A stretch of 64,000 nt of DNA from Spirosoma taeanense (GTDB lineage: Bacteria; Bacteroidota; Bacteroidia; Cytophagales; Spirosomataceae). Below, piece after piece: positions 16,696-25,567 of the stretch (positions within the stretch are counted from its first letter, which is position 1; the number at the start of each line of letters is the position of its first letter). The notes beneath the pieces were generated by a model that was not told the DNA's origin, searched no databases, and was given only the letters and a program-made list of their open reading frames with translations. Position numbers and translations under genes: made by a program. Where the stretch lies: assembly GCF_013127955.1 (NCBI RefSeq), contig NZ_CP053435.1:4526001-4590000 (forward strand). Reading direction: 5' to 3'.

Positions 16696-17112
16696 CTACT
16701 CGCCGAAATAATCAACAAAGTTTTTCGGCGTTTCGTAAAGCCGAATCTGGTGCAGATGCGCTTCGGTTACTGGTTCGAGCGCGCGTTCGAGAATTTTCCA
16801 GATCTCCATGATGAAAATTTCACAACTGGCCATTTTGCCCTTCATGAAGTCAACATCGAGGTTCAGATTTTTATGATCCACTTTTTCAATGACTTCACGT
16901 TTAATGATGTCACCAAGCAGCTTAAGATCAATTACAAAACCCGTGTCGGGGTCCGGTTCTCCCTTTACGGTTACGATCAGTTCAAAGTTATGGCCGTGCC
17001 AGTTAATGTTAGCGCAGGGGCCGAAAACCTCCCGGTTACGCTCTTCCGACCAGGCTGGATTATAGAGCCGGTGGGCCGCGTTAAAATGCTCAATTCGATT
17101 AATATAGACCAT
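16696..17112 (-). CDS. queD: 6-carboxytetrahydropterin synthase / 6-pyruvoyltetrahydropterin synthase family
   Basis: A 138-residue T-fold enzyme. Zinc ligands are seen as the His in FNAAHRLYNP and the pair in NWHGHNFELIV, and the catalytic region includes GPCANINWHGH and VEKVDHKNLNLDVDF. Members of this size in bacteria usually make 6-carboxytetrahydropterin for queuosine and other 7-deazapurines; pyruvoyl-tetrahydropterin synthesis is the alternative. The Cys in FGPCAN fits the bacterial QueD-like pattern. No other queuosine gene is in the window, so the assignment rests on sequence alone. Confidence 0.88.
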   Translation of the reverse strand: MVYINRIEHFNAAHRLYNPAWSEERNREVFGPCANINWHGHNFELIVTVKGEPDPDTGFVIDLKLLGDIIKREVIEKVDHKNLNLDVDFMKGKMASCEIFIMEIWKILERALEPVTEAHLHQIRLYETPKNFVDYFGE

Positions 17113-17164
17113 TTGTCTGGTTTAGATAGGGCGGTTGCCAGAAACGCCGATTGAAAAAAGTTTA

Positions 17165-17172
17165 CAAAGGTA
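17165..17172 (-). promoter_or_regulatory. Candidate -7 element for queD
   Basis: On the minus strand TACCTTTG matches TAnnTTTG, 52 bases before the queD ATG at 17112. A T-rich TTTTA stretch about 18 bases further upstream may serve as the -33 element. Confidence 0.55.
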
Positions 17173-17381
17173 CGAACTGTTCTGAGCGCATAAAAATGAT
17201 TCTCATTGTTCAGAAGCAGCTACATAGTGCACCACATACCTATATTAAAAAAATACAAATTAATCACTAAATACACTATTCTAATATCCAACGATATTGC
17301 TGTATCTTTACAGCCAATTTGACTTTGCCGAGCCTGATTAATACCTCTTTATAGAACCTACACGTTTACAACTACCATCTT

Positions 17382-18347
17382 ATGATTATCGTTACGGGGG
17401 CCGCTGGGTTTATTGGAAGTTGTTTAATCCGAAAGCTCAATCAGGAAAATTTCAATTTCATTATTGCCGTTGATGATTTTTCAGACCCGCGTAAAACAGC
17501 TAATCTGGTAGACAAACGAATTCAGGAACGGGTAGACCGGGAGGTGTTTTTTGACTGGCTCGACGCCAATTATCACGAAGTTGAGTTCATTTTTCACATC
17601 GGTGCCCGCACCGACACTACGGAGTTTAACTGGCAGATTTTTGAGCATCTGAACCTCGAATATTCCAAGCAGATCTGGAAGCGCTGCATTGAGTATCAGA
17701 TTCCGCTTGTTTATGCTTCTTCGGCTGCTACCTATGGCCTGGGCGAGTTAGGGTACGACGATAACGAATCGCTGATTCCCCGGCTGAAGCCATTAAACCC
17801 CTACGGCGAATCCAAGAATGAGTTCGATATCTGGGCGCTGGAACAGGAACGTAAACCGTTTTTCTGGGCGGGTCTGAAGTTCTTTAATGTGTACGGCCCC
17901 AATGAGTACCACAAGGACCGGATGGCCTCGGTGATTTTCCACACCTATAATCAGATTTGCCAGACGGGCCGGATGAAATTGTTCCGGTCGCACAATCCCG
18001 ATTTCAGGGATGGCGAGCAGATGCGGGATTTTGTGTACGTAAAAGACGTAATTGAGGTTTGTTCCTTTCTGATGCACCACCGGCGTAACTCCGGCATCTA
18101 TAACCTCGGCAGTGGTAAAGCCCGTACCTTTCTCGATCTGGCCACGCTTACCTTCCAGGCTCTCGCCCGCGAACCAGAAATTGAGTTCGTCGATACCCCC
18201 GCCGACATCCGTGATAAATACCAGTACTTTACGCAGGCCAATATGGCTAAACTCCGCTCAATCGGCTACGATCGGCCGTTTGCCACGCTGGAAGAAGGCA
18301 TTGCCGATTACGTGGGTAACTACCTGAGATACGGAAAATATTATTAA
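17382..18347 (+). CDS. hldD: ADP-L-glycero-D-manno-heptose-6-epimerase
   Basis: A 321-residue extended short-chain dehydrogenase that epimerises ADP-D,D-heptose to ADP-L,D-heptose for the lipopolysaccharide inner core. The NADP-binding loop is IIVTGAAGFIGSCLIRKL, the family-specific DDFSDPRKTANLVD follows, the active site is YASSAATYG plus NPYGESKNEFD (Tyr and Lys), and KFFNVYGPNEYHKDRMAS is typical of HldD. A near-consensus -7 element (TATCTTTA, 17303-17310) lies upstream. It is a single-gene unit between queD (divergent) and the subtilase (convergent). Confidence 0.95.
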   Translation: MIIVTGAAGFIGSCLIRKLNQENFNFIIAVDDFSDPRKTANLVDKRIQERVDREVFFDWLDANYHEVEFIFHIGARTDTTEFNWQIFEHLNLEYSKQIWKRCIEYQIPLVYASSAATYGLGELGYDDNESLIPRLKPLNPYGESKNEFDIWALEQERKPFFWAGLKFFNVYGPNEYHKDRMASVIFHTYNQICQTGRMKLFRSHNPDFRDGEQMRDFVYVKDVIEVCSFLMHHRRNSGIYNLGSGKARTFLDLATLTFQALAREPEIEFVDTPADIRDKYQYFTQANMAKLRSIGYDRPFATLEEGIADYVGNYLRYGKYY

Positions 18348-18370
18348 GATACCTCCGGAAGCGTGGGAGC

Positions 18371-19924
18371 CTATTCCCAGATTACTTCAATAACCTCTTT
18401 CTTTAGATCGACCGTCGTCTGCTTCTCACCATTTTCCCGGTGGAGGGTTAATTTACCATTGCTAACTTTAGCGGCTTCCTGCTGCAGCACGTGCGTGGCA
18501 TCTTTCTTGTGAAAAACCGACACCACCGGTTCGTTGGTCGTTACGTACAGCGCGCATGTTTTGCCAGAAGCTTTCACCAGGCGGGCTGTATTCGGCAGTG
18601 GCTGGTTGCGGAGCAGGGCAATAGCCCGCGATGCCTGGGGCACCCCGTAGCCGATAAAATTATTGCCGTAGGGATAGAGATGCGACGATTTTTCGATAAT
18701 CGCCATTAATTCCTTGTTGGTCAACTTCGGGTTCGCCTGCATCAGGCAGGCCGCAAACCCCGTAATGACCGGCGCCGACAGCGACGTACCATACAACGAG
18801 AAACACGAAACGTTCGGCTTCAGATAAGGTAACGTTTCCGGACCAATGCTGCTATAGCCAATGCGGTTCCAGAGTTTGGCGTTCGTAGCCCCAATAGCCA
18901 GCACGCCCTGCGCATCGGCCGGAGTACTAATGATCCGCCACGAACGGTCGTCGCCTTCGTTACCTGCCGAGACAATAATGAGCATTCCTTTCTTGTCGGC
19001 AGCAATCTGCGCAGCCCGACTGATCAGGCTCGTGTGCCCATCCATCTGCCGGGGTTCGTAGTTTTCCTTGGGGTTGCTGAATCCTTTTGCGTAGCCCAGC
19101 GACGTATTAATCAGCCGAACACCAAGGCTATCCATCCATTCCATAGCAGCCACCCAGTTATCTTCTTCACCCCGGTATTCGCGGTTGCCCTGATCGGTGC
19201 GGGCCAGGTAAAATTGAGCGTCAGTCGCTAAGCCGTACTGTAAATTTTCGGTTGGGTCATTGCCGGCAATGGCCGCCAGCACTTCTGTACCGTGAAAATC
19301 CGACATGGTTTCGAGGGTGCGGAACAACTTACCATGCGTTTTTTTGTCGTTAACGTAGTCCCGAACCTGCCGAACGCCCTCGCGCGCAAAAATGTGCTTG
19401 AGCGCATTGACGGAGTCAGCCCCGAAGAAGCCCGCATCAATAACGCCGATGGTAACGAACCGGCCCGTCAGACCCGCCTGCGTAAAATCCGGGGCCTGAA
19501 TCTGAGTCATCACCGGGGCCAGTTGCGGGTTGGTGGGCAGATCAAGCGACGTAATGATGATAGCGGGATCAATCGCCTGAATTGACCTGACGAACGGCAA
19601 GGCCGCAACCCGGGCGTATTGTTCGGTCGTTAACCGGGCCGAAACGGCGTTCAGCCAGCGCGACTGGCAAACCGGCTGAATGCCTGCCTGCCGCAACTGA
19701 TTCAGATACCACGCCGAAACAGGCTGGTCGGTGTCATCAACCGGCAGGCTCAGCAGCTGCCGGCTGGCCAGGGCGGCCGGCGACACTGCCGGAGCGGCTG
19801 TCTGATCCTTAGCATCTAGCAGAATCCAGTACTTCGGGCTTACCGCATCAGGCTGGGCCTCCCGGGGCTGCGCCTGCACGGAAAGCGAAAGCAGACAGCT
19901 AAACAGAATCAGACGAAGTAGCAT
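18371..19924 (-). CDS. Secreted S8-family serine peptidase (subtilase)
   Basis: A 517-residue exported subtilase. From the ATG at 19924 a signal peptide is seen (MLLRLILFSCLLSLSVQAQ); the longer in-frame start would bury it. Residues about 28-120 look like a propeptide region (KYWILLDAKDQTAAPAVSPA, then LTTEQYARVAALPFVRSIQA). Catalytic residues: Asp in TIGVIDAGFFG, His in SDFHGTEVLAAIAGND, and Ser in YGTSLSAPVITGFAACL. A C-terminal beta-rich tail follows (ALYVTTNEPVVSVFHKKD). No CHU_C or Por sorting domain is obvious. It is divergent from pepP; a TAAGTTTG element (minus, 20027-20020) is a candidate promoter. Confidence 0.9.
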   Translation of the reverse strand: MLLRLILFSCLLSLSVQAQPREAQPDAVSPKYWILLDAKDQTAAPAVSPAALASRQLLSLPVDDTDQPVSAWYLNQLRQAGIQPVCQSRWLNAVSARLTTEQYARVAALPFVRSIQAIDPAIIITSLDLPTNPQLAPVMTQIQAPDFTQAGLTGRFVTIGVIDAGFFGADSVNALKHIFAREGVRQVRDYVNDKKTHGKLFRTLETMSDFHGTEVLAAIAGNDPTENLQYGLATDAQFYLARTDQGNREYRGEEDNWVAAMEWMDSLGVRLINTSLGYAKGFSNPKENYEPRQMDGHTSLISRAAQIAADKKGMLIIVSAGNEGDDRSWRIISTPADAQGVLAIGATNAKLWNRIGYSSIGPETLPYLKPNVSCFSLYGTSLSAPVITGFAACLMQANPKLTNKELMAIIEKSSHLYPYGNNFIGYGVPQASRAIALLRNQPLPNTARLVKASGKTCALYVTTNEPVVSVFHKKDATHVLQQEAAKVSNGKLTLHRENGEKQTTVDLKKEVIEVIWE

Positions 19925-20019
19925 AAGCAATCCCAAAGCGAGTTTGTCTCCTACCCAGGGAGACACGTAACCTAAACACGAAAACACCCAGAAACTGTTA
20001 CAGCTTTTGAGTTTCTTTG

Positions 20020-20027
20020 CAAACTTA
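20020..20027 (-). promoter_or_regulatory. Candidate -7 element for the secreted subtilase
   Basis: On the minus strand TAAGTTTG fits TAnnTTTG and lies 96 bases before the ATG at 19924, in the divergent gap with pepP. The long leader makes this less certain than other matches. Confidence 0.4.
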
Positions 20028-20056
20028 TCAAAATAACCGACGGAACGCCCCGCTGT

Positions 20057-21352
20057 ATGCGCTATCTCCCTATTGATAATCAGCTTTTCGTTCAGAATCG
20101 CCAACGGTTAGCAGCCCTGCTGAAGCCCAGATCGCTGGTTGTTCTCAACGCCAATGACATTATGCCAACCAACGCCGATGGGACGATGGCCTTTCGGCAA
20201 AACAACGATTTGTTCTACCTGACCGGCGTCGACCAGGAAGAAACCCGTCTCGTGCTGTTTCCCGATCACCCCGATCCCAAATTTCGGGAGGTGCTGTTCC
20301 TGCGTGAAACCAGCGAGCTGATTGAAATTTGGGAAGGTCATAAACTGACCAAAGCTGAAGCTGAGCAGACAACCGGCATGCCGCAGAAGCAGATCTACTG
20401 GACGAATCAGTTCGAGCAGATATTCGCGCAGATGATTTTTGAGGCCGAACACGTTTACCTCAATACCAACGAACATACCCGCGCGGGTGTTGAGGTACAG
20501 ACCCGCGATGCCCGGTTCATTGACGAATTTAAACAGAAGTATCCACTGCACCGGCTGGAGCGGCTTGCTCCGCTTATGCATTATATGCGGGCAATCAAGA
20601 AACCGCAGGAAGTTCAGCTCATACAAACCGCTGTCGACATCACCGACAAGATGTTCCGGCGGCTGCTGGGCTTCATTAAACCGGGTGTGTGGGAATACGA
20701 GATTGAGGCCGAAATGATGCACGAGTTCATCCGCAATCGGTCGCGCGGAGCCGCCTATACGCCTATTATTGCATCGGGGGCGAACGCCTGCGTACTGCAC
20801 TACATTAACAACAGTGCGCAATGTCAGGATGGCGATGTCATCCTGCTCGATCTGGGGGCTGAATATGCAAATTACAACGCGGATATGACCCGGTCGGTGC
20901 CGGTTAACGGCCGGTTCACCCAACGGCAGCGGGCAGTTTACGACGCTGTGCTGCGGGTTATGCAGGAAGCCAAACAAATGCTGCGGCCCGGCAATTTATG
21001 GGATGACTACCACCGTGAAGTAGGCACCGTTATGGAGAAAGAATTAATCGGCCTCGGCCTGCTCGATTCCAACGACGTAGCCAGTCAGGACCCAGACATG
21101 CCGCTCTACAAAAAATACTTTATGCACGGTACGTCGCATTTTCTGGGCCTCGATGTGCACGACGTGGGTAATAAATACCGAAAGATGGAACCGGGGATGG
21201 TTTTTACCGTCGAACCCGGAATTTATATACGCGAAGAAAAGCTCGGTATCCGTCTTGAAAACAACGTACTCATTACCGAGTCGGGTAACGCAGACCTGAT
21301 GGCCAATATTCCCCTTGAGGCCGACGAGATTGAGGATTTAATGAACCGATAG
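20057..21352 (+). CDS. pepP: Xaa-Pro aminopeptidase (aminopeptidase P)
   Basis: A 431-residue M24 metallopeptidase that removes the first residue from peptides with Pro in second place. The N-terminal AMP_N domain spans about 1-150 (MPTNADGTMAFRQNNDLFYL, LTGVDQEETRLVLFPD). The pita-bread domain carries the two-metal site: Asp in LLDLGAEYANYNADMTRSV (two Asp), His in FMHGTSHFLGLDVHDVG, Glu in FTVEPGIYIREE and Glu in GIRLENNVLIT. All ligands are present. It faces the TetR gene convergently, with a shared hairpin terminator between them. Confidence 0.95.
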   Translation: MRYLPIDNQLFVQNRQRLAALLKPRSLVVLNANDIMPTNADGTMAFRQNNDLFYLTGVDQEETRLVLFPDHPDPKFREVLFLRETSELIEIWEGHKLTKAEAEQTTGMPQKQIYWTNQFEQIFAQMIFEAEHVYLNTNEHTRAGVEVQTRDARFIDEFKQKYPLHRLERLAPLMHYMRAIKKPQEVQLIQTAVDITDKMFRRLLGFIKPGVWEYEIEAEMMHEFIRNRSRGAAYTPIIASGANACVLHYINNSAQCQDGDVILLDLGAEYANYNADMTRSVPVNGRFTQRQRAVYDAVLRVMQEAKQMLRPGNLWDDYHREVGTVMEKELIGLGLLDSNDVASQDPDMPLYKKYFMHGTSHFLGLDVHDVGNKYRKMEPGMVFTVEPGIYIREEKLGIRLENNVLITESGNADLMANIPLEADEIEDLMNR

Positions 21353-21354
21353 GC

Positions 21355-21413
21355 AAGAGAGCTGGGTTTGTAATCGGAGCGGAATGTTTGCTAATCATAA
21401 ACCCAGCTCTCTT
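21355..21413. terminator. Bidirectional terminator between pepP and the TetR gene
   Basis: AAGAGAGCTGGGTTT at 21355-21369 is the exact reverse complement of 21399-21413. The 15-base stem with a 29-base loop lies between two convergent genes, right after both stop codons. Confidence 0.75.
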
Positions 21414-21415
21414 TA

Positions 21416-22066
21416 CTACTTTACCTCGACTTTCTTGGCTGTTTCGTGTTCGAGGGCAAAACTAAGACCGGAATAAATTCGTCGAATAGCCGTTTCGAGT
21501 CGTTCCCAACCCGATTCGGAATGAAGATCAATATCAATAATATGGTCACGCTGGCTACTGGTCAGCACCATGTAGGTCACCGCAGAAATCATCAGACTCA
21601 TTATAGCAATCGGATCATATTCCGAGTAAGGCGCCAATTTATCAGCCAACTCCTTATAGGATTGGTCACGAAAGGCCGCCAGACGTCGCGCCAGTTCGGT
21701 TTCGCCGTGGGTCATTTCCCAGCGAATAAGCTCCTGCGAGGGTTTTCGAGCCCGGAACTCGCGCATGAACTGGATCGTGTAGTCGGACCAGACCTTGCTG
21801 CGATTCTCGACGGGCAGGTGATCCGGCACCGACTCCAGAAACTTCTCGTTGAACATCGACAGGAAAAACCCGCGCTGGACGTATGCTTCCAGCAGACCAT
21901 TCCAACCACCGAAGTATCGGTAGATAAGCACTTTATTAACACCCGCCCGATCGGCAACGGCGTTAATTCCCGCTTTTTCAGTGCCTCGCTCAGCCATCAC
22001 GTCGCCCATAGCCCGCAGAATGCGTTCCATGGTCATCTGGCGATTTCTACGCTTTACAACTTTCAT
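21416..22066 (-). CDS. TetR/AcrR-family transcriptional regulator
   Basis: A 216-residue regulator. The N-terminal helix-turn-helix is standard: MERILRAMGDVMAERGTEKA then INAVADRAGVNKVLIYRYF at about 13-55. The C-terminal ligand domain is all-helical with no recognised ligand signature. No efflux pump or enzyme lies next to it, so its targets other than itself are unknown. A 16-base palindrome at 22184-22199 overlaps the candidate -33 element of its own promoter, suggesting autorepression. Confidence 0.9.
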   Translation of the reverse strand: MKVVKRRNRQMTMERILRAMGDVMAERGTEKAGINAVADRAGVNKVLIYRYFGGWNGLLEAYVQRGFFLSMFNEKFLESVPDHLPVENRSKVWSDYTIQFMREFRARKPSQELIRWEMTHGETELARRLAAFRDQSYKELADKLAPYSEYDPIAIMSLMISAVTYMVLTSSQRDHIIDIDLHSESGWERLETAIRRIYSGLSFALEHETAKKVEVK

Positions 22067-22160
22067 ACTGTTAATTGTTTAATTGTTAATTAGGCGTGTA
22101 CTATTTGAATAAGGCTGTACGTCCGGATACGCTAACTCTACCTTACTTGGCGTATGGGTA

Positions 22161-22199
22161 CAAATATGAGTATTACATATATTGTTACCAACTGGTAAC
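22161..22199 (-). promoter_or_regulatory. TetR-gene promoter overlapped by an operator-like palindrome
   Basis: GTTACCAACTGGTAAC at 22184-22199 has 7-base perfect arms around AC. On the minus strand it contains TTGG (22191-22188), which lies 19 bases from CATATTTG (22168-22161), one base off TAnnTTTG. The geometry places a TetR-type operator on the -33 element of the regulator's own gene. Confidence 0.5.
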
Positions 22200-22622
22200 G
22201 TCAGCGTTGCATAAGAAAATCGACAAAATGTTGTCTAACTGACCGGTCGCGTCCGACAACGTAGCTATGGAAGTCAGAGCAGCGAAAAAAGCGCCGGGCG
22301 AACCGGGAGTTACTCAAAACACCAGTGTAAACAGAATCAGAAATGCGACTGTATTCGCCGAAATGCACGTAAGGCTTAAATCAGGTTCAGTACAGATTAA
22401 TCAGGCCTGTGGCTGGTTCAACCAATATAGAAGCTTTAAACCCAGCCAGTCAGTCTCTCTATTTCGTATAGATAAATATTCGGGCTGTTAGCATTGATGA
22501 ACACGGCGCCGACAAATCAAAAGTACAGTACCAGCAAACTGGCAATCGTTTATTAATCAGCTAGATATAAATCAAATAGGCATATACGTCAGAAAGGTAT
22601 ATACATCCATGTAGAATGCCAA

Positions 22623-22652
22623 ATCCCGTCAGCTTATATAAGCTGACGGGAT
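22623..22652. repeat. Perfect 30-base palindrome
   Basis: ATCCCGTCAGCTTAT at 22623-22637 is followed directly by its reverse complement at 22638-22652. It lies 64 bases past the stop codon of the minus-strand gene at 22716 and may form its terminator hairpin, although no U-run follows on that strand. Confidence 0.85.
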
Positions 22653-22715
22653 GATGGATTAGCAGTTTTTTGACGAGAATTAAAGTGCTTTTTTAGATAA
22701 CTATCAGACAGTGAC

Positions 22716-23147
22716 TCAGCGCTCCGGGTAAGTAGCCAGCTGCCCCGATAAATCACGGATGGCGTCCTGTAACTGCGTTCGGCTAAGCATCATTTCCAGC
22801 TCAACCGGAAAATCAGGATAGCGGTGCCAGACCGGCGTTAACGCATGATCCAGCTGGATCTGTAAGCGATACTTGTCGTTAGGTAAGGCCGTGGCTTCCA
22901 GACTAAGCCCCGGTTCCGAAAACGTTAAGGCCACGTGATTAGCGGCCTTGCTCCAAAGTGACCGCAGCCCGCTGAGCAGCCGACCTACTTCCCAGGTCTG
23001 CAGCGGAGCGGCCTGAGAGTCATGCTGTTGCCGCCATATCGTTGAAACCTGACACAACAGATTATTACGCTCGCGCCAGTTAGTCGTTTTAGTACCGTAT
23101 CCTAAAATCGAAAATTCGAAAGAACCGGAGGGAGATATAAATTTCAT
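22716..23147 (-). CDS. Hypothetical protein, 143 residues
   Basis: No signal peptide or membrane segment. The sequence begins MKFISPSGSFEFSILGYGT, alternates strand-like and Trp-containing segments (TTNWRERNNLL, TWEVGRLLSGLRSLWSK) and ends with a helical ELEMMLSRTQLQDAIRDL. The layout (short beta-rich protein beginning with a gated F-E-F-I strand and Trp pairs) recalls small cytoplasmic immunity-like or WapI-type proteins, but I cannot assign it. A TATATTTG element on the minus strand (23192-23185) lies 37 bases before the start, supporting a real gene. It is divergent from the carboxynorspermidine synthase gene. Confidence 0.7.
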   Translation of the reverse strand: MKFISPSGSFEFSILGYGTKTTNWRERNNLLCQVSTIWRQQHDSQAAPLQTWEVGRLLSGLRSLWSKAANHVALTFSEPGLSLEATALPNDKYRLQIQLDHALTPVWHRYPDFPVELEMMLSRTQLQDAIRDLSGQLATYPER

Positions 23148-23184
23148 AACGTGCGCGATTTGTTAACCATCACTCTCTACATAA

Positions 23185-23192
23185 CAAATATA
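23185..23192 (-). promoter_or_regulatory. Candidate -7 element for the 143-residue hypothetical gene
   Basis: TATATTTG on the minus strand matches TAnnTTTG exactly, 37 bases before the ATG at 23147. Confidence 0.55.
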
Positions 23193-23300
23193 CTAAACGT
23201 TTGTTTGTTAGCCGATTAAATTCTGCTCTGAATCCGTAAAGAGCCGTTCGCAGCGTTATGAACCCAGCACAGGATGGCTTACTGACCAACTGACTTTCTC

Positions 23301-23308
23301 TATCTTTG
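23301..23308 (+). promoter_or_regulatory. Candidate -7 element for the carboxynorspermidine synthase gene
   Basis: TATCTTTG matches TAnnTTTG exactly and ends 39 bases before the ATG at 23348. Confidence 0.6.
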
Positions 23309-23347
23309 CGGCTGAAACGCGAATTATAACCTATTAAATTTAGCTAC

Positions 23348-24562
23348 ATGGCAAACGTGCTCATTATTGGGGCAGGCGGGGTCGGCAGTGTAGTGGCACA
23401 TAAATGTGCCATGAACAGCGAGGTCTTCACCAACATCATGCTGGCCAGCCGCACCAAATCGAAGTGCGATCGGATTGCGGCCGAAATTCAGCAGATGCAT
23501 GGCGTAACTATTCAGACGGCTCAGGTAGACGCCGACGTAGTGGCCGAGATGGTTGCGCTGATCCGGTCGTTTAATCCGGTGCTGGTCATCAACGTAGCCC
23601 TCCCCTACCAGGACCTACCAATTATGGATGCGTGCCTGGAAGCCGGGGTACACTATATGGATACGGCTAATTACGAACCGAAAGACGTTGCCAAGTTTGA
23701 ATATAGCTGGCAGTGGGCTTATAGGGAGCGGTTTGAGAAGGCCGGCCTGATGGCGCTGCTGGGCTGCGGATTCGATCCCGGCGCTACGCAGGTCTTTACG
23801 GCTTATGCCGCCAAGCACCATTTCGACCGGATGGATTACCTGGATATTGTTGACTGCAACGCGGGTAACCACGGCAAGGCATTCGCGACTAATTTCAACC
23901 CTGAAATTAATATCCGCGAGATAACCCAGCCCGGCCGCTACTGGGAAAATGGCGAATGGGTTGAGATTCCGGCCATGAGCATTCATAAACCGATCGAATA
24001 CCCGGAAATCGGGGCGCGCGAATCCTATGTGCTATACCATGAAGAACTGGAGTCGCTGGTCAAGAACTTTCCTACGCTGAAACGGGCGCGCTTCTGGATG
24101 ACCTTCGGCCAGGCTTATCTGACCCATCTGGAAGTTCTGCAGAACGTAGGCATGACGCGCATTGACCCGGTTAAATTCCAGGGCATGGATATTGTGCCGC
24201 TCGAATTTCTGAAGGCCGTTCTGCCCGCGCCCGATACGCTCGGGGAGAATTATACGGGTAAAACCAGCATCGGCTGCCAGATTAAAGGGGTAAAAGATGG
24301 TGCCGACCGGACGTACTTCATCTGGAACAACTGCGACCATGCCGAGACGTACAGAGAAGTACGTGGGCAGGCCGTTAGCTATACCACTGGCGTTCCGGCC
24401 ATGATTGGTGCCATGCTGATGCTGAAAGGAATCTGGATGAAGCCCGGTGTCTGGAACTGCGAAGAACTCGATCCGGACCCCTTCATTGAGCAGATGAACA
24501 AGCAGGGGCTACCCGTTCAGGAGCGGGTTGACATTCCCTTGCCACATGAGTACCCAGTCTGA
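23348..24562 (+). CDS. Carboxynorspermidine synthase (saccharopine dehydrogenase family)
   Basis: A 404-residue NAD(P)-dependent enzyme of the saccharopine-dehydrogenase-like family. The Rossmann loop is VLIIGAGGVGSVVAHKCA at the N-terminus, followed by IMLASRTKSKCDRIA; DTANYEPKDVAKFEYSWQW and ALLGCGFDPGATQVFTAYA are typical of carboxynorspermidine synthase, which condenses aspartate semialdehyde with a diamine to carboxyspermidine or carboxynorspermidine. The matching decarboxylase (nspC) lies downstream at 26074, so the pair gives spermidine or norspermidine without S-adenosylmethionine decarboxylase. A strong hairpin terminator directly follows, so the two pathway genes are probably not on one transcript. 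Confidence 0.9.
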   Translation: MANVLIIGAGGVGSVVAHKCAMNSEVFTNIMLASRTKSKCDRIAAEIQQMHGVTIQTAQVDADVVAEMVALIRSFNPVLVINVALPYQDLPIMDACLEAGVHYMDTANYEPKDVAKFEYSWQWAYRERFEKAGLMALLGCGFDPGATQVFTAYAAKHHFDRMDYLDIVDCNAGNHGKAFATNFNPEINIREITQPGRYWENGEWVEIPAMSIHKPIEYPEIGARESYVLYHEELESLVKNFPTLKRARFWMTFGQAYLTHLEVLQNVGMTRIDPVKFQGMDIVPLEFLKAVLPAPDTLGENYTGKTSIGCQIKGVKDGADRTYFIWNNCDHAETYREVRGQAVSYTTGVPAMIGAMLMLKGIWMKPGVWNCEELDPDPFIEQMNKQGLPVQERVDIPLPHEYPV

Positions 24563-24581
24563 TCAGTAGTAAAAACCAGAG

Positions 24582-24615
24582 GAAAAATCCCGTTGCAAAA
24601 GCAACGGGATTTTTC
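24582..24615 (+). terminator. Intrinsic terminator after the carboxynorspermidine synthase gene
   Basis: GAAAAATCCCGTTGC pairs perfectly with GCAACGGGATTTTTC around an AAAA loop, and the right arm supplies the T-run. It lies 19 bases past the stop codon. Confidence 0.9.
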
Positions 24616-24646
24616 TTTATATTAGTCAACAAACCTCAACCGCCGA

Positions 24647-25426
24647 ATGACTTTTATCCGCTTTTTTCTGCTGGCTGCGTCGTTCTGGCTTCCGCTGAAT
24701 CTGGCGGCCCAAACCCGACGAGATTCCACCAAAGCCACGCCTGTCCGTCAGCTGAATCCCAATGACCGACGTAATGGTTACGAAACCTACCGGTCAACGA
24801 GTGAGATTGTTGGCTCGGGTCCCTATACGATGGTCAACACAATCGACCATCGGTATGAGGGACTGGTGGGAACGCCCTATTTTCTGCCGGACTGGAACAA
24901 GGGCCAGATTGAAATGGCGGCCGGCCAGAACTATAATGAGGTGCCGATTAAATTCGACGCTTTTCGCCAGCATTTGATCTTACTCCGCCCCTGGGCGGGC
25001 AACGATTCGATTATTGTTAATCCTGAGCAGGTAAAATCTTTCCAGCTTAAGGACGCAGCCGGTCAGACCTATTTGTTCCGACGAATACCGCTTGCCAAAA
25101 CCGACGATGAGTATGTAAAAGAAGGCTATTTTCTGGTCCTGTACCAGGGCAAATCCGCCCTGCTGAAGCGGATAGCAAAGACTTTCAAACGGGCTGATTT
25201 CAAAGACCCCTACTCCAATAATATACGTTACGACTCGTTCAAGGAGACTTTTACGTATTACGTCCTTAAACCGGACCTGACGCTGACTAAGGTAAAGCTC
25301 ACCAAAAAATCGCTGCTGGATGCGCTGAATGACAAGGGCGATGTGCTGAAGACGGCAGCCGAAACGCTTATCGTTAAGACCGAAGCCGATGCAATCACGT
25401 TGGTTCAGCAGTACGACCGTTTATGA
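24647..25426 (+). CDS. Exported hypothetical protein, 259 residues
   Basis: A signal peptide is clear (MTFIRFFLLAASFWLPLNLAAQ). The mature part has two strand-rich halves; notable segments are YEGLVGTPYFLPDWNKGQIE, VPIKFDAFRQHLILLRPW and the repeated aromatic stretch FKETFTYYVLKPDLTLTKVK. I do not recognise the family; similar exported proteins of unknown role are common in Cytophagales. It lies after a strong terminator and so has its own promoter, and sits between the two polyamine genes, next to a TonB-C protein. No functional link is shown. Confidence 0.8.
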   Translation: MTFIRFFLLAASFWLPLNLAAQTRRDSTKATPVRQLNPNDRRNGYETYRSTSEIVGSGPYTMVNTIDHRYEGLVGTPYFLPDWNKGQIEMAAGQNYNEVPIKFDAFRQHLILLRPWAGNDSIIVNPEQVKSFQLKDAAGQTYLFRRIPLAKTDDEYVKEGYFLVLYQGKSALLKRIAKTFKRADFKDPYSNNIRYDSFKETFTYYVLKPDLTLTKVKLTKKSLLDALNDKGDVLKTAAETLIVKTEADAITLVQQYDRL

Positions 25427-25567
25427 CTCCTCCCTTCTGTTCAGACAGCGATTGGCCTGCTTAATCAATTTGGTAAACTAAGCCTGCCTCTTAGGCTGAG
25501 GCCGGAAGGCTTTATGGAATGAACTGTTCATCAGCATCGTTTGAATACACCCAAACGCCGACTTCGT

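Larger units (their letters stand above)
22067..22715. other. Intergenic region, 649 bases, with regulatory palindromes
   Basis: No convincing gene is present; an open frame at 22267-22491 has no family character. It holds the TetR promoter and operator-like palindrome near 22161-22199 and a perfect 30-base palindrome at 22623-22652 close to the stop codon of the next gene. The rest shows no structure I can name. Confidence 0.65.

Noticed and set aside
20108-20977. 289-codon frame antisense to pepP
   Set aside because: Antisense shadow; pepP has all five metal ligands on the other strand.
22267-22491. 74-codon plus-strand frame in the TetR upstream gap
   Set aside because: Composition is not protein-like and it has no promoter or family match.
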